A stretch of 64,000 bases of DNA from an uncultured Bacteroidota bacterium (GCA_913055845.1 CAJXKO010000005.1:1-64000); one strand, 5' to 3'; shown: positions 36,551-47,141, numbered from the stretch's first letter. Numbers and translations are program-made. The notes: a model not told the origin generated them from the sequence alone.

Positions 36551-37711
36551 CTACTGGAAATTGAACAGCAGTGAGAAACGCAGGGTGTTGGCGAGGGGGC
36601 TCTCGTTCTCGGAGGTATAGAGGTATGAGATGTCAACCCCCACAATGTTGTAGCGGAGCCCCGCCCCGAACGTCAGAAACTGACGGTCCCCATTGTCGGG
36701 ATGTTCGTAGTAGTAGCCCGTACGGAGCGCGAACAGGTCGCTGTACCAGTACTCTAGCCCGGTCCCGACCGTAAACTGTTCGACGAGACTTAGTGACCGC
36801 GTATTCCCTTCAACCACCCGTCCGCGGGCCGAGCCCCAGGAGTCAAAGAGTGCCTGGAACCCACTGTTGCCGACACGAACCGTATCCCCATCGCTCGTAA
36901 TTTCCTCATCCACGCTCACCAGCGATTTGTTGAAGTCGGTGGCAAGAGTCAGCGAGTTGTACTCGTCGAAGTCGATGGTGAGTGCCGGACCGATGCGGAA
37001 GTTGGCGGGAATGGGGTCTTTGGCCCGGCTCTGCTCGTTGAAGTCGAGTGTGCCGCCCAGGTTGGCAATGTTGACCCCGGCAGAGAACGTGGCGTCCGCC
37101 CCACCGAGTGAGAAGGGAGCCGACCGGTAGAGGGCCGAGAGGTCCGTGGAAAACGTGTATGCCTTGCCGTCACCACCGCCTTCTCCGGGCGGAGACGCCA
37201 ACTTCGAGTAAATGAACCGGACCGATGTCCCCACCCCGAGTCGCTCGGAGATTTTCCGGCCGTAGGACGTTCCGACGGCCAGCTGGTACGAGTTAATCAC
37301 GTTGAGTACCACGTTGTCGCCATTCCGCACCTCGGTTTCTCCAAGATTCAGAAATCGCACGTTCCCCCCGAAAGTGCCCACGCCGTCCACGTGGTACGTG
37401 CCCACAAGGTACTCGTAGAACAAGTTGGCATCGAATTCCGGCAGCCAGTTGGCGTGTGTGAGGCCCACCTGCGTGTTTTCCTGAAATGCAAGGCCCGACG
37501 GGTTCCAGAACATTGCGTTGGCGTTGTCGGCAAGGGCCACGCCTGCGTTCCCCATGCCGGCCGATCGGCTGTCTGGCTCAATGCGGAGGAAGAGGGCCGA
37601 GGACTGCGCCACCTGCCCCTGCGCTGGGGCCGCAAGCAGGAAAGTACCCAGCACCGATCCAACGACGGTGAGGAGGAGGCGCGACGCGTGAGAAAACGGT
37701 TGAGTAGCCAT
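36551..37711 (-). CDS. PorV/PorQ-family outer-membrane beta-barrel protein (type IX secretion-associated family)
   Basis: Signal peptide; RIEPDSRSAGMGNAGVALADNANAMFWNPSGLAFQENTQVGLTHANWLPEF...; final aromatic residues FNFQ. Confidence 0.8.
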   Translation of the reverse strand: MATQPFSHASRLLLTVVGSVLGTFLLAAPAQGQVAQSSALFLRIEPDSRSAGMGNAGVALADNANAMFWNPSGLAFQENTQVGLTHANWLPEFDANLFYEYLVGTYHVDGVGTFGGNVRFLNLGETEVRNGDNVVLNVINSYQLAVGTSYGRKISERLGVGTSVRFIYSKLASPPGEGGGDGKAYTFSTDLSALYRSAPFSLGGADATFSAGVNIANLGGTLDFNEQSRAKDPIPANFRIGPALTIDFDEYNSLTLATDFNKSLVSVDEEITSDGDTVRVGNSGFQALFDSWGSARGRVVEGNTRSLSLVEQFTVGTGLEYWYSDLFALRTGYYYEHPDNGDRQFLTFGAGLRYNIVGVDISYLYTSENESPLANTLRFSLLFNFQ

Positions 37712-38091
37712 GGTGGAGGGGAAAATCTATCGCGTTACAGGGTGAAAATCGACGCGGCACACTCGAACAGCGGCCCGGAGGCGTTGGCCGTCTCTTCTCA
37801 AATTCCACTGCGATGATGTGCCCCGAGGACCACCGTCGAACGGTGGCAATGCGTCATCTGTAGCGCTTTGCCATCAACAGGCCTGTGATGGTTGTGGAGA
37901 AGAACGTCGGTCCCGTTATCGTTCGGACGGGCGAAGCAGGTAAATCGCGGAAGCTACACAGCCGGTGAGTACGAATGTAACACGTGACTCAGCGTTCCTC
38001 CAGTAGGAAAAGAAAGATTTCGGCCTCTTCTAGGGATTCGCTTCGTAGGGGGTTCCGTGCACGAAGCCGCTCCTTCCGTGGGACTCTCGCG

Positions 38092-38346
38092 CTAGTCCTG
38101 CCCGTCGCCCAGAGCGTTCTTGAGGCGCGTCAGGCGCTGGAGCGACTCGGCCATGCGCTGACATGCCTCCTGGATGTCGCGAGCCGACGAGGCAAACTGG
38201 TCGTCAAGCTCTTCCTCTTGGCTGAGCTCGTGGAGAAACTGCGCATTCCCCGAAATAATAGAGAGGGGATTGTTGAGGTCGTGGTAGACCGAGGACACCG
38301 CCTCGCGGATTTCTTCTTCTGTGTCAAGTTCTTCAAAGTCGGTCAT
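38092..38346 (-). CDS. Stand-alone histidine kinase dimerization/phosphoacceptor (HisKA-like) protein, no ATPase domain
   Basis: 84 aa: MTDFEELDTEEEIREAVSSVYHDLNNPLSIISGNAQFLHELSQEEELDDQFASSARDIQEACQRMAESLQRLTRLKNALGDGQD; H-box YHDLNNPLSIISGNAQFL. Confidence 0.75.
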   Translation of the reverse strand: MTDFEELDTEEEIREAVSSVYHDLNNPLSIISGNAQFLHELSQEEELDDQFASSARDIQEACQRMAESLQRLTRLKNALGDGQD

Positions 38347-38418
38347 CGTGGACAAGATTGGTCCTGAAGGGAGCAGAACGGAGATACGCATGGGCCTCCA
38401 ACGCAGTACCAGCAGCCT

Positions 38419-39276
38419 CTACAGATCGTCGAGGGGCCGCGGCCGGGCAACCTCAATGCCGCGATCGGTTTGTTGGAGATCTCCAACCGCAATCTCCGGG
38501 TCGTGCTCGAAGAACAATTTCCATTCCGACTGTGCAGCCCGCTCCAAAAAATCCCCCTTCTCATCAATTGTCTGCAGGGGGCGTACGTCGTAGGCCATCG
38601 TCCAGGCCGGGGGAAGGTGGTGCGTGGTTGGCAGGAGGTCGGCCACGTAGACGAGGGTCGTCGTGTCGTCGTACACCGTCACGATCTGCTGCGACTCGGT
38701 GTGGCCGTCCACCAGGGAGACATCGACGTGGGGGAAGAGCGGGCCGGCCCCGTCCACGAGGTGGAGTTGATCGTTTTCCGCAAGGGGGGCGAACGTGCGG
38801 GTCACGAACGACCCTTTCTCTTTCGGGTTTGGATCGGTGGCCCACGCCCAGTGCTGCCGTTGCACGTGGTACATGGCATTGGGGAAGGTCGCCACTCTCC
38901 CCGCGTCGGTCTGCCGGGTACTGCCCCCACAGTGGTCGAAGTGGAGATGGGTCAGGACGACGTCTGTCACGTCAGTCGGGGCGACGCCGCACGCCCGCAG
39001 CGACCCGCCCATGGTGGCCCCACTGTGGTCAACGGCATAGAGGTCCTCGTATTTGGTGCCCTCGAAGGTGTCCCCGATGCCAGTATCGATGAGGATGACC
39101 CGATCGTCTCCCCTCAGTAGTAGGCACCGCATACTGAGGGGGATGCGATTCTGCGCGTCCGGCTCAATGCGCTGCGACCACAGGGGCTTGGGCACGATGC
39201 CAAACATCGCCCCACCGTCGAGTCCAAATTGACCAGTCTCAATCGCGTGAAGGGTGTAGGGGCCAATCTGTGGCAT
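38419..39276 (-). CDS. MBL-fold metallohydrolase
   Basis: LIDTGIGDTF, DVVLTHLHFDHCGGSTRQTD, VDGHTESQQIV. Confidence 0.88.
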   Translation of the reverse strand: MPQIGPYTLHAIETGQFGLDGGAMFGIVPKPLWSQRIEPDAQNRIPLSMRCLLLRGDDRVILIDTGIGDTFEGTKYEDLYAVDHSGATMGGSLRACGVAPTDVTDVVLTHLHFDHCGGSTRQTDAGRVATFPNAMYHVQRQHWAWATDPNPKEKGSFVTRTFAPLAENDQLHLVDGAGPLFPHVDVSLVDGHTESQQIVTVYDDTTTLVYVADLLPTTHHLPPAWTMAYDVRPLQTIDEKGDFLERAAQSEWKLFFEHDPEIAVGDLQQTDRGIEVARPRPLDDL

Positions 39277-39357
39277 GAAGGACAGGGCCGTGCTCGATAC
39301 GAAGGCGCAAACGGACTCGGCTAACCTCGTAAACAGCACGCCCAATGTCTACGGGTC

Positions 39358-39999
39358 CTACACCTCTTCCGGCGGAAAGTCCTTGAAGTGTCCGTTGGAA
39401 CGGATCCGACGCTGCACTCCCTCCTGCTCCTCAATGCGCGGAATGACAGCCTCGAAGTGCTGAATGAGGTAGCGGATACGCTCGTTTTCGCTCGTGAATT
39501 CGAGCAGCTCCTGCTTCTGCGCGCCGTCTAGCGCGCCGTTCTGGGCCAGAACGAAGGAAAGGTGTTCCACGCCCTCGTATAGATCGGGGCGGACGGTGCG
39601 CCCCGCCAGTTCTAGCAGCTTCATGTGCTGTGTGATGACCCGCTCTTTCAGGTCGAGGTCCACCTCCGACTCCTCGTCCTCAAGCAGTGTCACGTCGGCC
39701 GTGTAGTAAGTGGACTGGTCGTCCCGAACCGTCTGAATCCGGAACCGCTCTTCTCCGCGAACGACGATGTCCGAGCGCCCATCCTCGTACCGCTTCACGA
39801 CGCGATCGATGCGCGCGGTCGTTCCCACGTCGGCCCACTCCTCGTCGTCGACCCGAACGATCCCGAACGGGACCTCGTGCTCCAAGCAGTACGCGGTGAG
39901 CTCCTTGTACCGCTCCTCAAAGATGTGGAGCGAGAGGGGCTCGTTGGGGTAGAGCACGAGACTCAATGGAAAGAGCGGCAGGGAATCGATCGAGTTCAT
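39358..39999 (-). CDS. LON N-terminal substrate-binding domain protein
   Basis: LPLFPLSLVLYPNEPLSLHIFEERYKELTAYCLEHEVPFGIVRVDDEEWADVGTTARI; stand-alone LON_substr_bdg domain. Confidence 0.88.
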   Translation of the reverse strand: MNSIDSLPLFPLSLVLYPNEPLSLHIFEERYKELTAYCLEHEVPFGIVRVDDEEWADVGTTARIDRVVKRYEDGRSDIVVRGEERFRIQTVRDDQSTYYTADVTLLEDEESEVDLDLKERVITQHMKLLELAGRTVRPDLYEGVEHLSFVLAQNGALDGAQKQELLEFTSENERIRYLIQHFEAVIPRIEEQEGVQRRIRSNGHFKDFPPEEV

Positions 40000-40378
40000 A
40001 ATACTGCAGGAGGAGTAGGTATCGCGAAAATGCGCGTCTAGGCGCCCGAGAATGGCCCGCTCCGCGCACAGCTTGGGACGAGCGCTACCCCTTCGTTTCG
40101 TACCGAAGGATGGCGGGTCGAGCCCCGAATCGACTTGGGGAGGAGGCGTACTCACGGTCGGTTCGCCGTGCCGCCTCGTCGGCCCCCGCACGACTGTTTA
40201 CAGGGCTTCGAGAAACCAGTACGCTCGGTGATCCTCCCACGGCGGCTCACGCAACCCGAAGAACAGCCCTGGGGAGTTCGTCTTCGTGGTGCGCCCTAAC
40301 GCGCCCTTGCCCCCGGAGTTCGAGACCTGCCCCCAAAGAATCATTTTCGTTTCATCTCTGCGCTCCACCTGCCCATCC

Positions 40379-41125
40379 TCACGATTCGCCGGTCGACTCA
40401 TCGTCCCGGAGCGACGTCGAGGGGGCCATCTCGTCGGTGGGGGCCAGTGCGTGGAGTTGACCGAGTTCGAGCCGTAGGGCCCGATCCGCAATGCGGGCGA
40501 GGGAGGGGTCGTGCGTGGCCAGCACGAAGGTCCGATCGGTTTCGCGACTGAGCCGCTCGATCTCGCGGTGCATAGGCTCGGCGGTCCGGGCGTCGAGGTT
40601 GCCGGTGGGCTCGTCCATGAGCACCAGGGCCGGCTCGTTCATCAAGGCCCGGGCGATGGCCACCCGCTGCTTCTCGCCGCCTGAAAGGGTGTTGGGACGG
40701 TGGTCGGCCCGGTCGGACAGGCCCAGAAGATCGAGCAACTCGCGGGCACGGGGCGTTACGGCCTTCATCGACTGGTGCTGGATGAGGGCCGGCATGGCCA
40801 CATTTTCGAGCGCCGTAAACTCCGGGAGCAGGTGATGAAACTGAAAGACAAACCCAATGGAGCGGTTGCGAAACGAAGCCAACTCGTCGTCGCTCTTGGC
40901 GAACAGGTCGTCGCCCTTAAATCGGACGGTCCCGGCGGTGGGCCGGTCGAGCGCCCCGAGCAGGTGAAGCAGGGTAGATTTGCCAGTGCCACTCTCCCCG
41001 ACCACCGCCACAATCTCTCCCGGCTGTACAGTCAGGTCGAGGTCTTGTAGCACAGTCAGCGGCTCCTCCCCCCCCGCATCGTACTGCTTCACGAGATCCG
41101 TCACCTCAAGGAGCGGGGCGGGCAC
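40379..41125 (-). CDS. ABC transporter ATP-binding protein, LolD-like
   Basis: [25 protein letters not shown] Walker [45 protein letters not shown]. Confidence 0.9.
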   Translation of the reverse strand: MPAPLLEVTDLVKQYDAGGEEPLTVLQDLDLTVQPGEIVAVVGESGTGKSTLLHLLGALDRPTAGTVRFKGDDLFAKSDDELASFRNRSIGFVFQFHHLLPEFTALENVAMPALIQHQSMKAVTPRARELLDLLGLSDRADHRPNTLSGGEKQRVAIARALMNEPALVLMDEPTGNLDARTAEPMHREIERLSRETDRTFVLATHDPSLARIADRALRLELGQLHALAPTDEMAPSTSLRDDESTGES

Positions 41126-41269
41126 GGCGGGGAGGGGTGTTGGGAACGGAGCCTAGAATCGAAACTCGTGGGGGCCAGGCGGGGGACAACGGAGAGCTGG
41201 GAACTCGCAGCGCACACTGCGTCGGCCCCTGGGAGGGACCTTCATTCCGACACGCACATGCCCTCCTCG

Positions 41270-42649
41270 TCAGTCTCCGCGCTCAAGGCCATACTTGTTC
41301 AGCTTGTTGTAGAGGTGTGAGCGCTGGATGCCAATGGTCTCGGCCGTCTGGCTCACATTCCAGTCGTGCTCGTGGAGCTTGTGCTGGATGAAGTGCTTCT
41401 CGAATTGGTCGCGGGCATCGCTGAAGTCATCATAGGCCCGGATCAACTCCTGGGCGGCCCCCTCCGATCCAACGCCCGGCTGCACGAACTGGTCAATGTC
41501 GGCGGCCTCGATGGTGTCCCCTTCGACCAGAATGAGCAGACGCTCGATCACGTTGTGCAACTCGCGGACGTTCCCCCGCCACTCGTAGCCCTGCAGTCGC
41601 TGGAGGGCCTCGTCCGTGAAGTCTTTGGTCGGAAGGCCATTGCGCTGAGCCACCCGCTTCGCAATGTGGCGGGTGAGTAGCGGCACGTCGTCGCGGCGTT
41701 CCCGCAGGGGCGGCACGTCGATGAGGATGACCCCGATCCGGTGGTACAGATCCTCTCGGAAATTGCCTTCCTCAATCTCCTCCATCAGATCCTTGTTGGT
41801 AGCGGCCACCACCCGCACGTCGACCGAGATGGTGTGCTCGCCTCCTACCCGCTCAATCTCATTTTCCTCCAGCACCCGCAGCACCTTCGCCTGCGCCGAG
41901 AGGCTCATGTCGCCAATTTCGTCGAGGAACAGGGTGCCCTCGTGGGCCTGCTCGAACTTGCCAATACGCTGCTGGGTGGCTCCGGTAAACGCGCCCTTCT
42001 CGTGTCCAAAGAGCTCGCTCTCAATCAGTTCACTCGGGATGGCCGCGCAATTTACCTCCACCATCGGGTCCTCGGCCCGGGCGGACTTGTGGTGGATCCA
42101 CTTGGCCACGAGTTCCTTGCCTGTGCCATTCTCGCCCGAGATGAGCACACGCGCCTCGGTAGGGGCCACCCGTTCGATCGTGTCCTTGATCTCTTGGATG
42201 GCGTCGCTCTCCCCAATGATGGGCGGCAGGTCGCCCGTGCTCTGCTCGGTGATGGTCTGCCGCATGCGCCGGTTTTCGACCTCAAGTTGTCCGTGGTCCA
42301 GCGCGTTGCGGACCGTGACGAGGAGACGGTTCAGGTCCGGAGGCTTTTCGATGAAGTCGTACGCCCCTAGCTTGGTTGACTCCACGGCCGTTTCGATGGT
42401 GCCGTGGCCACTAATCATGAGGACGGGCACCTCATAGCCCTCGTCGGCGATCGTTTCGAGGACCTCCATGCCGTCCATCTTCGGCATCTTTACGTCGAGG
42501 ATCACAAGGTCGTACGCGTTTTCTTGGAGGGCCGTAAGGGCCTCCTCCCCATCGACGGCCTCTTCTACCTCGAAGTCTTCGTACTCCAGAATTTCGCGGA
42601 GCGTCCGACGAATGCTCGCCTCGTCGTCGACAACCAAGATCGTAGGCAT
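41270..42649 (-). CDS. Sigma-54-dependent response regulator, NtrC family
   Basis: MPTILVVDDEASIRRTLREILEYEDFEVEEA; GENGTGKELVAKWIH; GAFTGA; LFLDEIGDMSLSAQAKVLRVLEE; C-terminal Fis HTH IGIQRSHLYNKLNKYGL. Confidence 0.94.
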   Translation of the reverse strand: MPTILVVDDEASIRRTLREILEYEDFEVEEAVDGEEALTALQENAYDLVILDVKMPKMDGMEVLETIADEGYEVPVLMISGHGTIETAVESTKLGAYDFIEKPPDLNRLLVTVRNALDHGQLEVENRRMRQTITEQSTGDLPPIIGESDAIQEIKDTIERVAPTEARVLISGENGTGKELVAKWIHHKSARAEDPMVEVNCAAIPSELIESELFGHEKGAFTGATQQRIGKFEQAHEGTLFLDEIGDMSLSAQAKVLRVLEENEIERVGGEHTISVDVRVVAATNKDLMEEIEEGNFREDLYHRIGVILIDVPPLRERRDDVPLLTRHIAKRVAQRNGLPTKDFTDEALQRLQGYEWRGNVRELHNVIERLLILVEGDTIEAADIDQFVQPGVGSEGAAQELIRAYDDFSDARDQFEKHFIQHKLHEHDWNVSQTAETIGIQRSHLYNKLNKYGLERGD

Positions 42650-42756
42650 CCCAACAGGAAAAACTCGTCCGCAGAACGTACCATCAAATTCCCCATCGTT
42701 GCCCCCCTCCGAGGGTGTGAGTGTCCTTCCCGCACAGGGCGCCGCCGTCCCCACAG

Positions 42757-42790
42757 CCGGGCGCGGCATTTACCCGGGCGCGGCATTTAC
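42757..42790. repeat. Perfect 17-bp tandem duplication CCGGGCGCGGCATTTAC x2
   Basis: Copies at 42757-42773 and 42774-42790, in the intergenic region. Confidence 0.9.
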
Positions 42791-42806
42791 TAGTTACGAC
42801 GGGCGT

Positions 42807-43520
42807 CTACGACGAGGCCTTCCCCTGGCGCACCTGGGCACGGGCCATATACCGTTCCGCATCGCTGGCCTGATTGGAATCAGGGTACTCGTCCTGGATG
42901 CGCTGATAGACGTCCGTCGCAGCCCCGTACTGCCCGGCCTCCTCGTAGGCCTGCCCGGCGCTGAGCAGGTAGCGGGGGGCCGTCAGCTTGTTGTCGTACT
43001 GCGAAGCGGCCTGCTCGTAGAGCTCAGCGGCGCGGGCGAAGTCCCCTTTGTTCTCGTGGATAGCCGCCTGCGCCGCGTACGCGCTGGCGCCAATGAAGGT
43101 CTTGCCCTTCTCAAACCGCTGGAAGTACGTGAGTGCCCGGTCGTACTCCTCTTGCTCGTAGAGCGCGTTGGCCGCGTAGAAGGTGGCCAGATTGCCAGCG
43201 TCGGTGTTGCCGTAGTCGTCGGCAATCGCAAGGAGCCCTGCTTGCTCACTCGTCCCATCCAGGGCCTGCTGATAGTTTCCCCGTTCGTACACCGGCAGAA
43301 TCTGACCAAGCTGCTGGTTGGCCGCCTCCTCCTGCTGCTGGTGATAGTAGAGGTAGCCGGGCACAGCCAGCACGAGCACGAGGAGTGCCACCCCAATTCC
43401 CTGCGCTACGCGGCGGTACTCGTCGTAAAACAGTAGCGCCCGGGCGTAGAGGTCGACAAAGATGTTTTGTCGAAGCTCTTGGCGACGGGACTTTTTTTCG
43501 GGCGTTTTGAGGGCAGTCAT
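42807..43520 (-). CDS. TPR-repeat protein with N-terminal transmembrane helix
   Basis: VAQGIGVALLVLVLAVPGYLYYHQQQ TM; ALYEQEEYDRALTYFQRFEKGKT..., QAYEEAGQYGAATDVYQRIQDEYPDS TPRs. Confidence 0.82.
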   Translation of the reverse strand: MTALKTPEKKSRRQELRQNIFVDLYARALLFYDEYRRVAQGIGVALLVLVLAVPGYLYYHQQQEEAANQQLGQILPVYERGNYQQALDGTSEQAGLLAIADDYGNTDAGNLATFYAANALYEQEEYDRALTYFQRFEKGKTFIGASAYAAQAAIHENKGDFARAAELYEQAASQYDNKLTAPRYLLSAGQAYEEAGQYGAATDVYQRIQDEYPDSNQASDAERYMARAQVRQGKASS

Positions 43521-43871
43521 GTGCGGGGCGAGAAGTCCAGAGCGCAAATGAGGGTGAGAGCGGTCGCCGCTTGAGGAAACACGTAACACGAACTTTTCCT
43601 GGAAAAAGCGGCGAATGCCGTTTAACGCACCGTTGTTCGTTCGTTTCCTCCCGGGGCGGGGGCGCCGGCACCGGGCATGGTTTTGCATGTGATCTTTACT
43701 AAGGAGACAACGGGATATTTTATACCTTAGAAGCGTGTCATGACCCGCGTCATTCTCTTCTCGCACGCGGACATTGCACGACTCCCCGCATCCTCGCGCG
43801 GGCCCGGCTACTGGCCGAGAGCTCGACGAGATTGTTCGTTTCGACTGTCGAACTCAGCTCCCCCCTGACTT

Positions 43872-44882
43872 ATGTCCATCAAGCTCGGAATCAACGGATT
43901 TGGGCGCATCGGGCGCCTGTGTTTTCGGGCGCTCCTCGAACGCGACGCACAACACGTCGATATCGTGGGCGTCAACGACCTTACGGATGCCGAGACACTG
44001 GCGACCCTGTTTAAGTACGACACGGTGCACGGGCAGTACCCCGGAGATGTGCACCTGGATGGCGATACGCTGGTGGTAGACGGCGACCACTTCCCGGTCT
44101 TCAGCGAAAAGGACCCCACAGAGCTTCCCTGGGGCGCGCACGACACCGACGTGGTCATCGAATCGACGGGCGTATTCCGGACCCGAGAGGGGGCGGCCCA
44201 GCACTTGGAGGCCGGCGCGGATAAGGTCGTCATCAGCGCCCCCGCCAAGAGCGAGGTGGACGCCATGGTGGTCCTGGGCGTCAACGACGACACCATCACC
44301 GGGGACGAGGAAGTGGTGTCCAACGCCAGCTGCACCACCAACTGCCTCGCCCCCCTCGTGAAGGTGCTTGACGACGCCTTCGGCGTGGAGAGTGGCCTCA
44401 TGACCACTGTCCATGCCTACACGGCCTCTCAAAACATCGTGGACGGTCCCCACAGCGACCTTCGCCGAGCCCGCACGGCCGCCGAGTCGATCATCCCCAC
44501 CACCACCGGCGGCGCGAAAGCCGTGGGGAAGGTGCTACCCCACCTCGACGGCCAGCTCGACGGCATGGCGATGCGCGTGCCCACCCCGAACGGATCGGTG
44601 ACCGACCTCACGGCCGTGGTGGAGCAGGACGTGACCATTGAGGACGTGAACGCCGCCTTTCAGGAGGCGGCGAACGGCGAGCTCGACGGCATCCTCGCCT
44701 ACAGCGAAGAGCCGATTGTCTCTCGCGACATCATCCACAACCCGCACTCCTGCATCTACGACGCGCCGTGGTCGAACGTGGCCGGTTCGCAGGTGAAGGT
44801 CGTGGGCTGGTACGACAACGAGTGGGGCTACGCCAACCGCACGGTCGATCTCGTGGAGCACCTTATGGAGAAGGCTGCCTAG
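43872..44882 (+). CDS. gap: Glyceraldehyde-3-phosphate dehydrogenase, type I
   Basis: KLGINGFGRIGRLCFRALLE; SNASCTTNCLAPLVKVL active-site Cys; WYDNEWGYANRTVDLVEHL. Confidence 0.97.
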   Translation: MSIKLGINGFGRIGRLCFRALLERDAQHVDIVGVNDLTDAETLATLFKYDTVHGQYPGDVHLDGDTLVVDGDHFPVFSEKDPTELPWGAHDTDVVIESTGVFRTREGAAQHLEAGADKVVISAPAKSEVDAMVVLGVNDDTITGDEEVVSNASCTTNCLAPLVKVLDDAFGVESGLMTTVHAYTASQNIVDGPHSDLRRARTAAESIIPTTTGGAKAVGKVLPHLDGQLDGMAMRVPTPNGSVTDLTAVVEQDVTIEDVNAAFQEAANGELDGILAYSEEPIVSRDIIHNPHSCIYDAPWSNVAGSQVKVVGWYDNEWGYANRTVDLVEHLMEKAA

Positions 44883-44965
44883 CGTGCCTCTGCGCCGTCC
44901 GCCCCCCGACGATCTGGGGGCGAGACGGCGGGTCGTCTCGATCTGTCGCTCAAGCCCCCCACCCT

Positions 44966-46162
44966 ATGCAAAAGCTGACTCTCGACGACATCGACGTCCG
45001 CGGAAAACGCGTCCTCATCCGTGTCGACTTCAACGTGCCCCTCGACACCTCCGACGACGGGAGTCCGTGCGTGGGGGACGATACCCGAATCCGGGCCGCC
45101 CTTCCCACCATCCGGCACGTCCTCGACAACGGCGGCAGGGCCATCCTCATTAGCCACCTGGGGCGCCCCGGCGGCCAGCCCGATCCCGATCTGAGTCTCG
45201 CCTGCGTGGCCGACCACCTGGGCTCGCTCATCGAGGAGCGTGTGCGATTTTCGAGCAACACCGTAGGGGAGACGGTCGAGGAGGTCATCAACGGCATGAG
45301 CGACGGCAGCATCATTTTGCTGGAGAACACCCGCTTCGACGCCGGCGAGAAGTCCAACGACGAGGACTTCGCAAAGGCGCTGGCGGACCTGGCCGACGTG
45401 TACGTCAACGACGCCTTTGGGGCCGCCCACCGGGCCCACGCCTCGACCGCCGGGGTGGCTGAGTTCGTGGACACCGCCGCCCTGGGCCGGCTGATGGAGA
45501 AGGAGATTGCGGCCTTGACCCGAGTGCGCGACGATCCGGAGCATCCCATGGTCGCGATTCTTGGCGGGTCGAAAGTCTCCGACAAGCTGGGCACGATCCG
45601 GGCCCTCTCCAAGACGGCGGATCGACTGCTAATCGGGGGCGCCATGAGCTATACCTTCCTACAGGTCTTGGGGCACGAGGTGGGCGAGTCGCGCATTGAA
45701 GCCGATCGGCTGGAAACCGCCGAGTCGCTTTATGAGGCGGCTTCGGACACGCTTCTCCTTCCCAGCGACCACGTAGTGGCCGACGCGCCGGCGGCGGATG
45801 CTGAGGCATCGGTCGTAGAGGGCGACATCCCTGAGGATCAGATGGGCCTCGATATCGGACCGGCCACCATCGATACGTACCGCACCGCTATTCTCGACGC
45901 CGCTACGGTGGTCTGGAACGGGCCGATGGGCGTCTTCGAGCTCGACCAGTTTGCGGAGGGGACGATGGCGATTGCCAACGCGGTGGCCGACGCGACCGAC
46001 GCCGACGCCTTCTCCGTGGTCGGGGGCGGGGATTCGGTATCGGCACTCGGCAAGTCCGGGTGCACCGGCCGCATCAGTCACGTGTCTACCGGCGGAGGGG
46101 CCCTGCTCACCTTCCTCGAAGGCGCCGCCCTCCCCGGCATCGACGCCCTCACCGACGCATAG
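44966..46162 (+). CDS. pgk: Phosphoglycerate kinase
   Basis: MQKLTLDDIDVRGKRVLIRVDFNVPLD; SHLGRPGG; LGGSKVSDKLGTI; WNGPMGVFELDQFAEGT; VVGGGDSVSAL. Confidence 0.97.
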   Translation: MQKLTLDDIDVRGKRVLIRVDFNVPLDTSDDGSPCVGDDTRIRAALPTIRHVLDNGGRAILISHLGRPGGQPDPDLSLACVADHLGSLIEERVRFSSNTVGETVEEVINGMSDGSIILLENTRFDAGEKSNDEDFAKALADLADVYVNDAFGAAHRAHASTAGVAEFVDTAALGRLMEKEIAALTRVRDDPEHPMVAILGGSKVSDKLGTIRALSKTADRLLIGGAMSYTFLQVLGHEVGESRIEADRLETAESLYEAASDTLLLPSDHVVADAPAADAEASVVEGDIPEDQMGLDIGPATIDTYRTAILDAATVVWNGPMGVFELDQFAEGTMAIANAVADATDADAFSVVGGGDSVSALGKSGCTGRISHVSTGGGALLTFLEGAALPGIDALTDA

Positions 46163-46172
46163 CCTTTCCCTT

Positions 46173-47141
46173 GTGCCTACGCTCCTTCCTTCTGCGCTGC
46201 CGGACCCGTCCCTGCTCCTGCAGTCCACCCCGCAGGTCTGGCTTCAGTCTCTGAGCCTCCGTGCCCTCCTTCTCGGGGCCGTGCGGATCCTGGTCATCCT
46301 TGGCCTTGCCGCCCTCATCCTCGGGCTGGTCCGGCGTGGTACGCAGCAGTGGATTGCCCGGGTGGAGGACCGTCCCCCGTCCGATCCGAAACGGCAACGC
46401 GCCGTAACCCTCGGCAATCTACTCCGCTCCGTTGCGGGCTACGTTGTCTGGGCGGTCGCGGGCATCATGGTCCTCAGCGAAGTGGGGCTCGACATCGGCG
46501 CCCTGATTGCCACCGCCGGGATCGCCGGCCTCGCCGTGGGATTCGGCGCACAGACGCTCGTCAAGGACGTGATCGGCGGCGTTTTCCTGCTCTTCGACGA
46601 CATCCTGCACGTCGGCGATCTCGTGACCATCAACGGGCATACCGGCACCATCGAGGAGATCGGCGTGCGGCTCATTAAGTTGCGCAAGTTCGACGGCGAG
46701 CTCGTGATGATTCCGGCCGGGGAGGTGCGCATCTTCGGCAACAAGAGTGTGCAGTGGGCCCGCGCCATTGTGCCCGTGGGCCTGAGCTACGGACAGGACG
46801 TGGATGCCATTCTGCCCGTCATGGAGGCCGTCGCAAACGAGTGGGTGGCGGACCACTCGGACATTGTGCTCGAGGAGTCTCCGCAGGTGCAGGGCCTGAT
46901 GGACTTTGGCGACTCATCGGTCACGGCACGGGTGGTTGTGCGCGTGAAGCCCGGCGAGCAGTACGCCGCGGAACGCGAACTGCGCCAACGCCTAAAGCGG
47001 GCCTTCGACGAGAAAGGCGTAGAAATTCCGTTCCCGCAGCGGACGACCCACGTCGTTCAGGGCGAGGCGCCACCGCGGACCCCCGAGACCGACGGTCCGT
47101 CGACGACCTCCGACGCCCCAACGTCCGACGAACAGAAGTAA
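46173..47141 (+). CDS. MscS-family mechanosensitive channel protein
   Basis: GTG start; GLAVGFGAQTLVKDVIGGVFLLFDDILHVGDLVTINGHTGTIEEIGVRLIKLRKFDGELVMIPAGEVRIFGNKS; MscS core. Confidence 0.92.
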   Translation: MPTLLPSALPDPSLLLQSTPQVWLQSLSLRALLLGAVRILVILGLAALILGLVRRGTQQWIARVEDRPPSDPKRQRAVTLGNLLRSVAGYVVWAVAGIMVLSEVGLDIGALIATAGIAGLAVGFGAQTLVKDVIGGVFLLFDDILHVGDLVTINGHTGTIEEIGVRLIKLRKFDGELVMIPAGEVRIFGNKSVQWARAIVPVGLSYGQDVDAILPVMEAVANEWVADHSDIVLEESPQVQGLMDFGDSSVTARVVVRVKPGEQYAAERELRQRLKRAFDEKGVEIPFPQRTTHVVQGEAPPRTPETDGPSTTSDAPTSDEQK

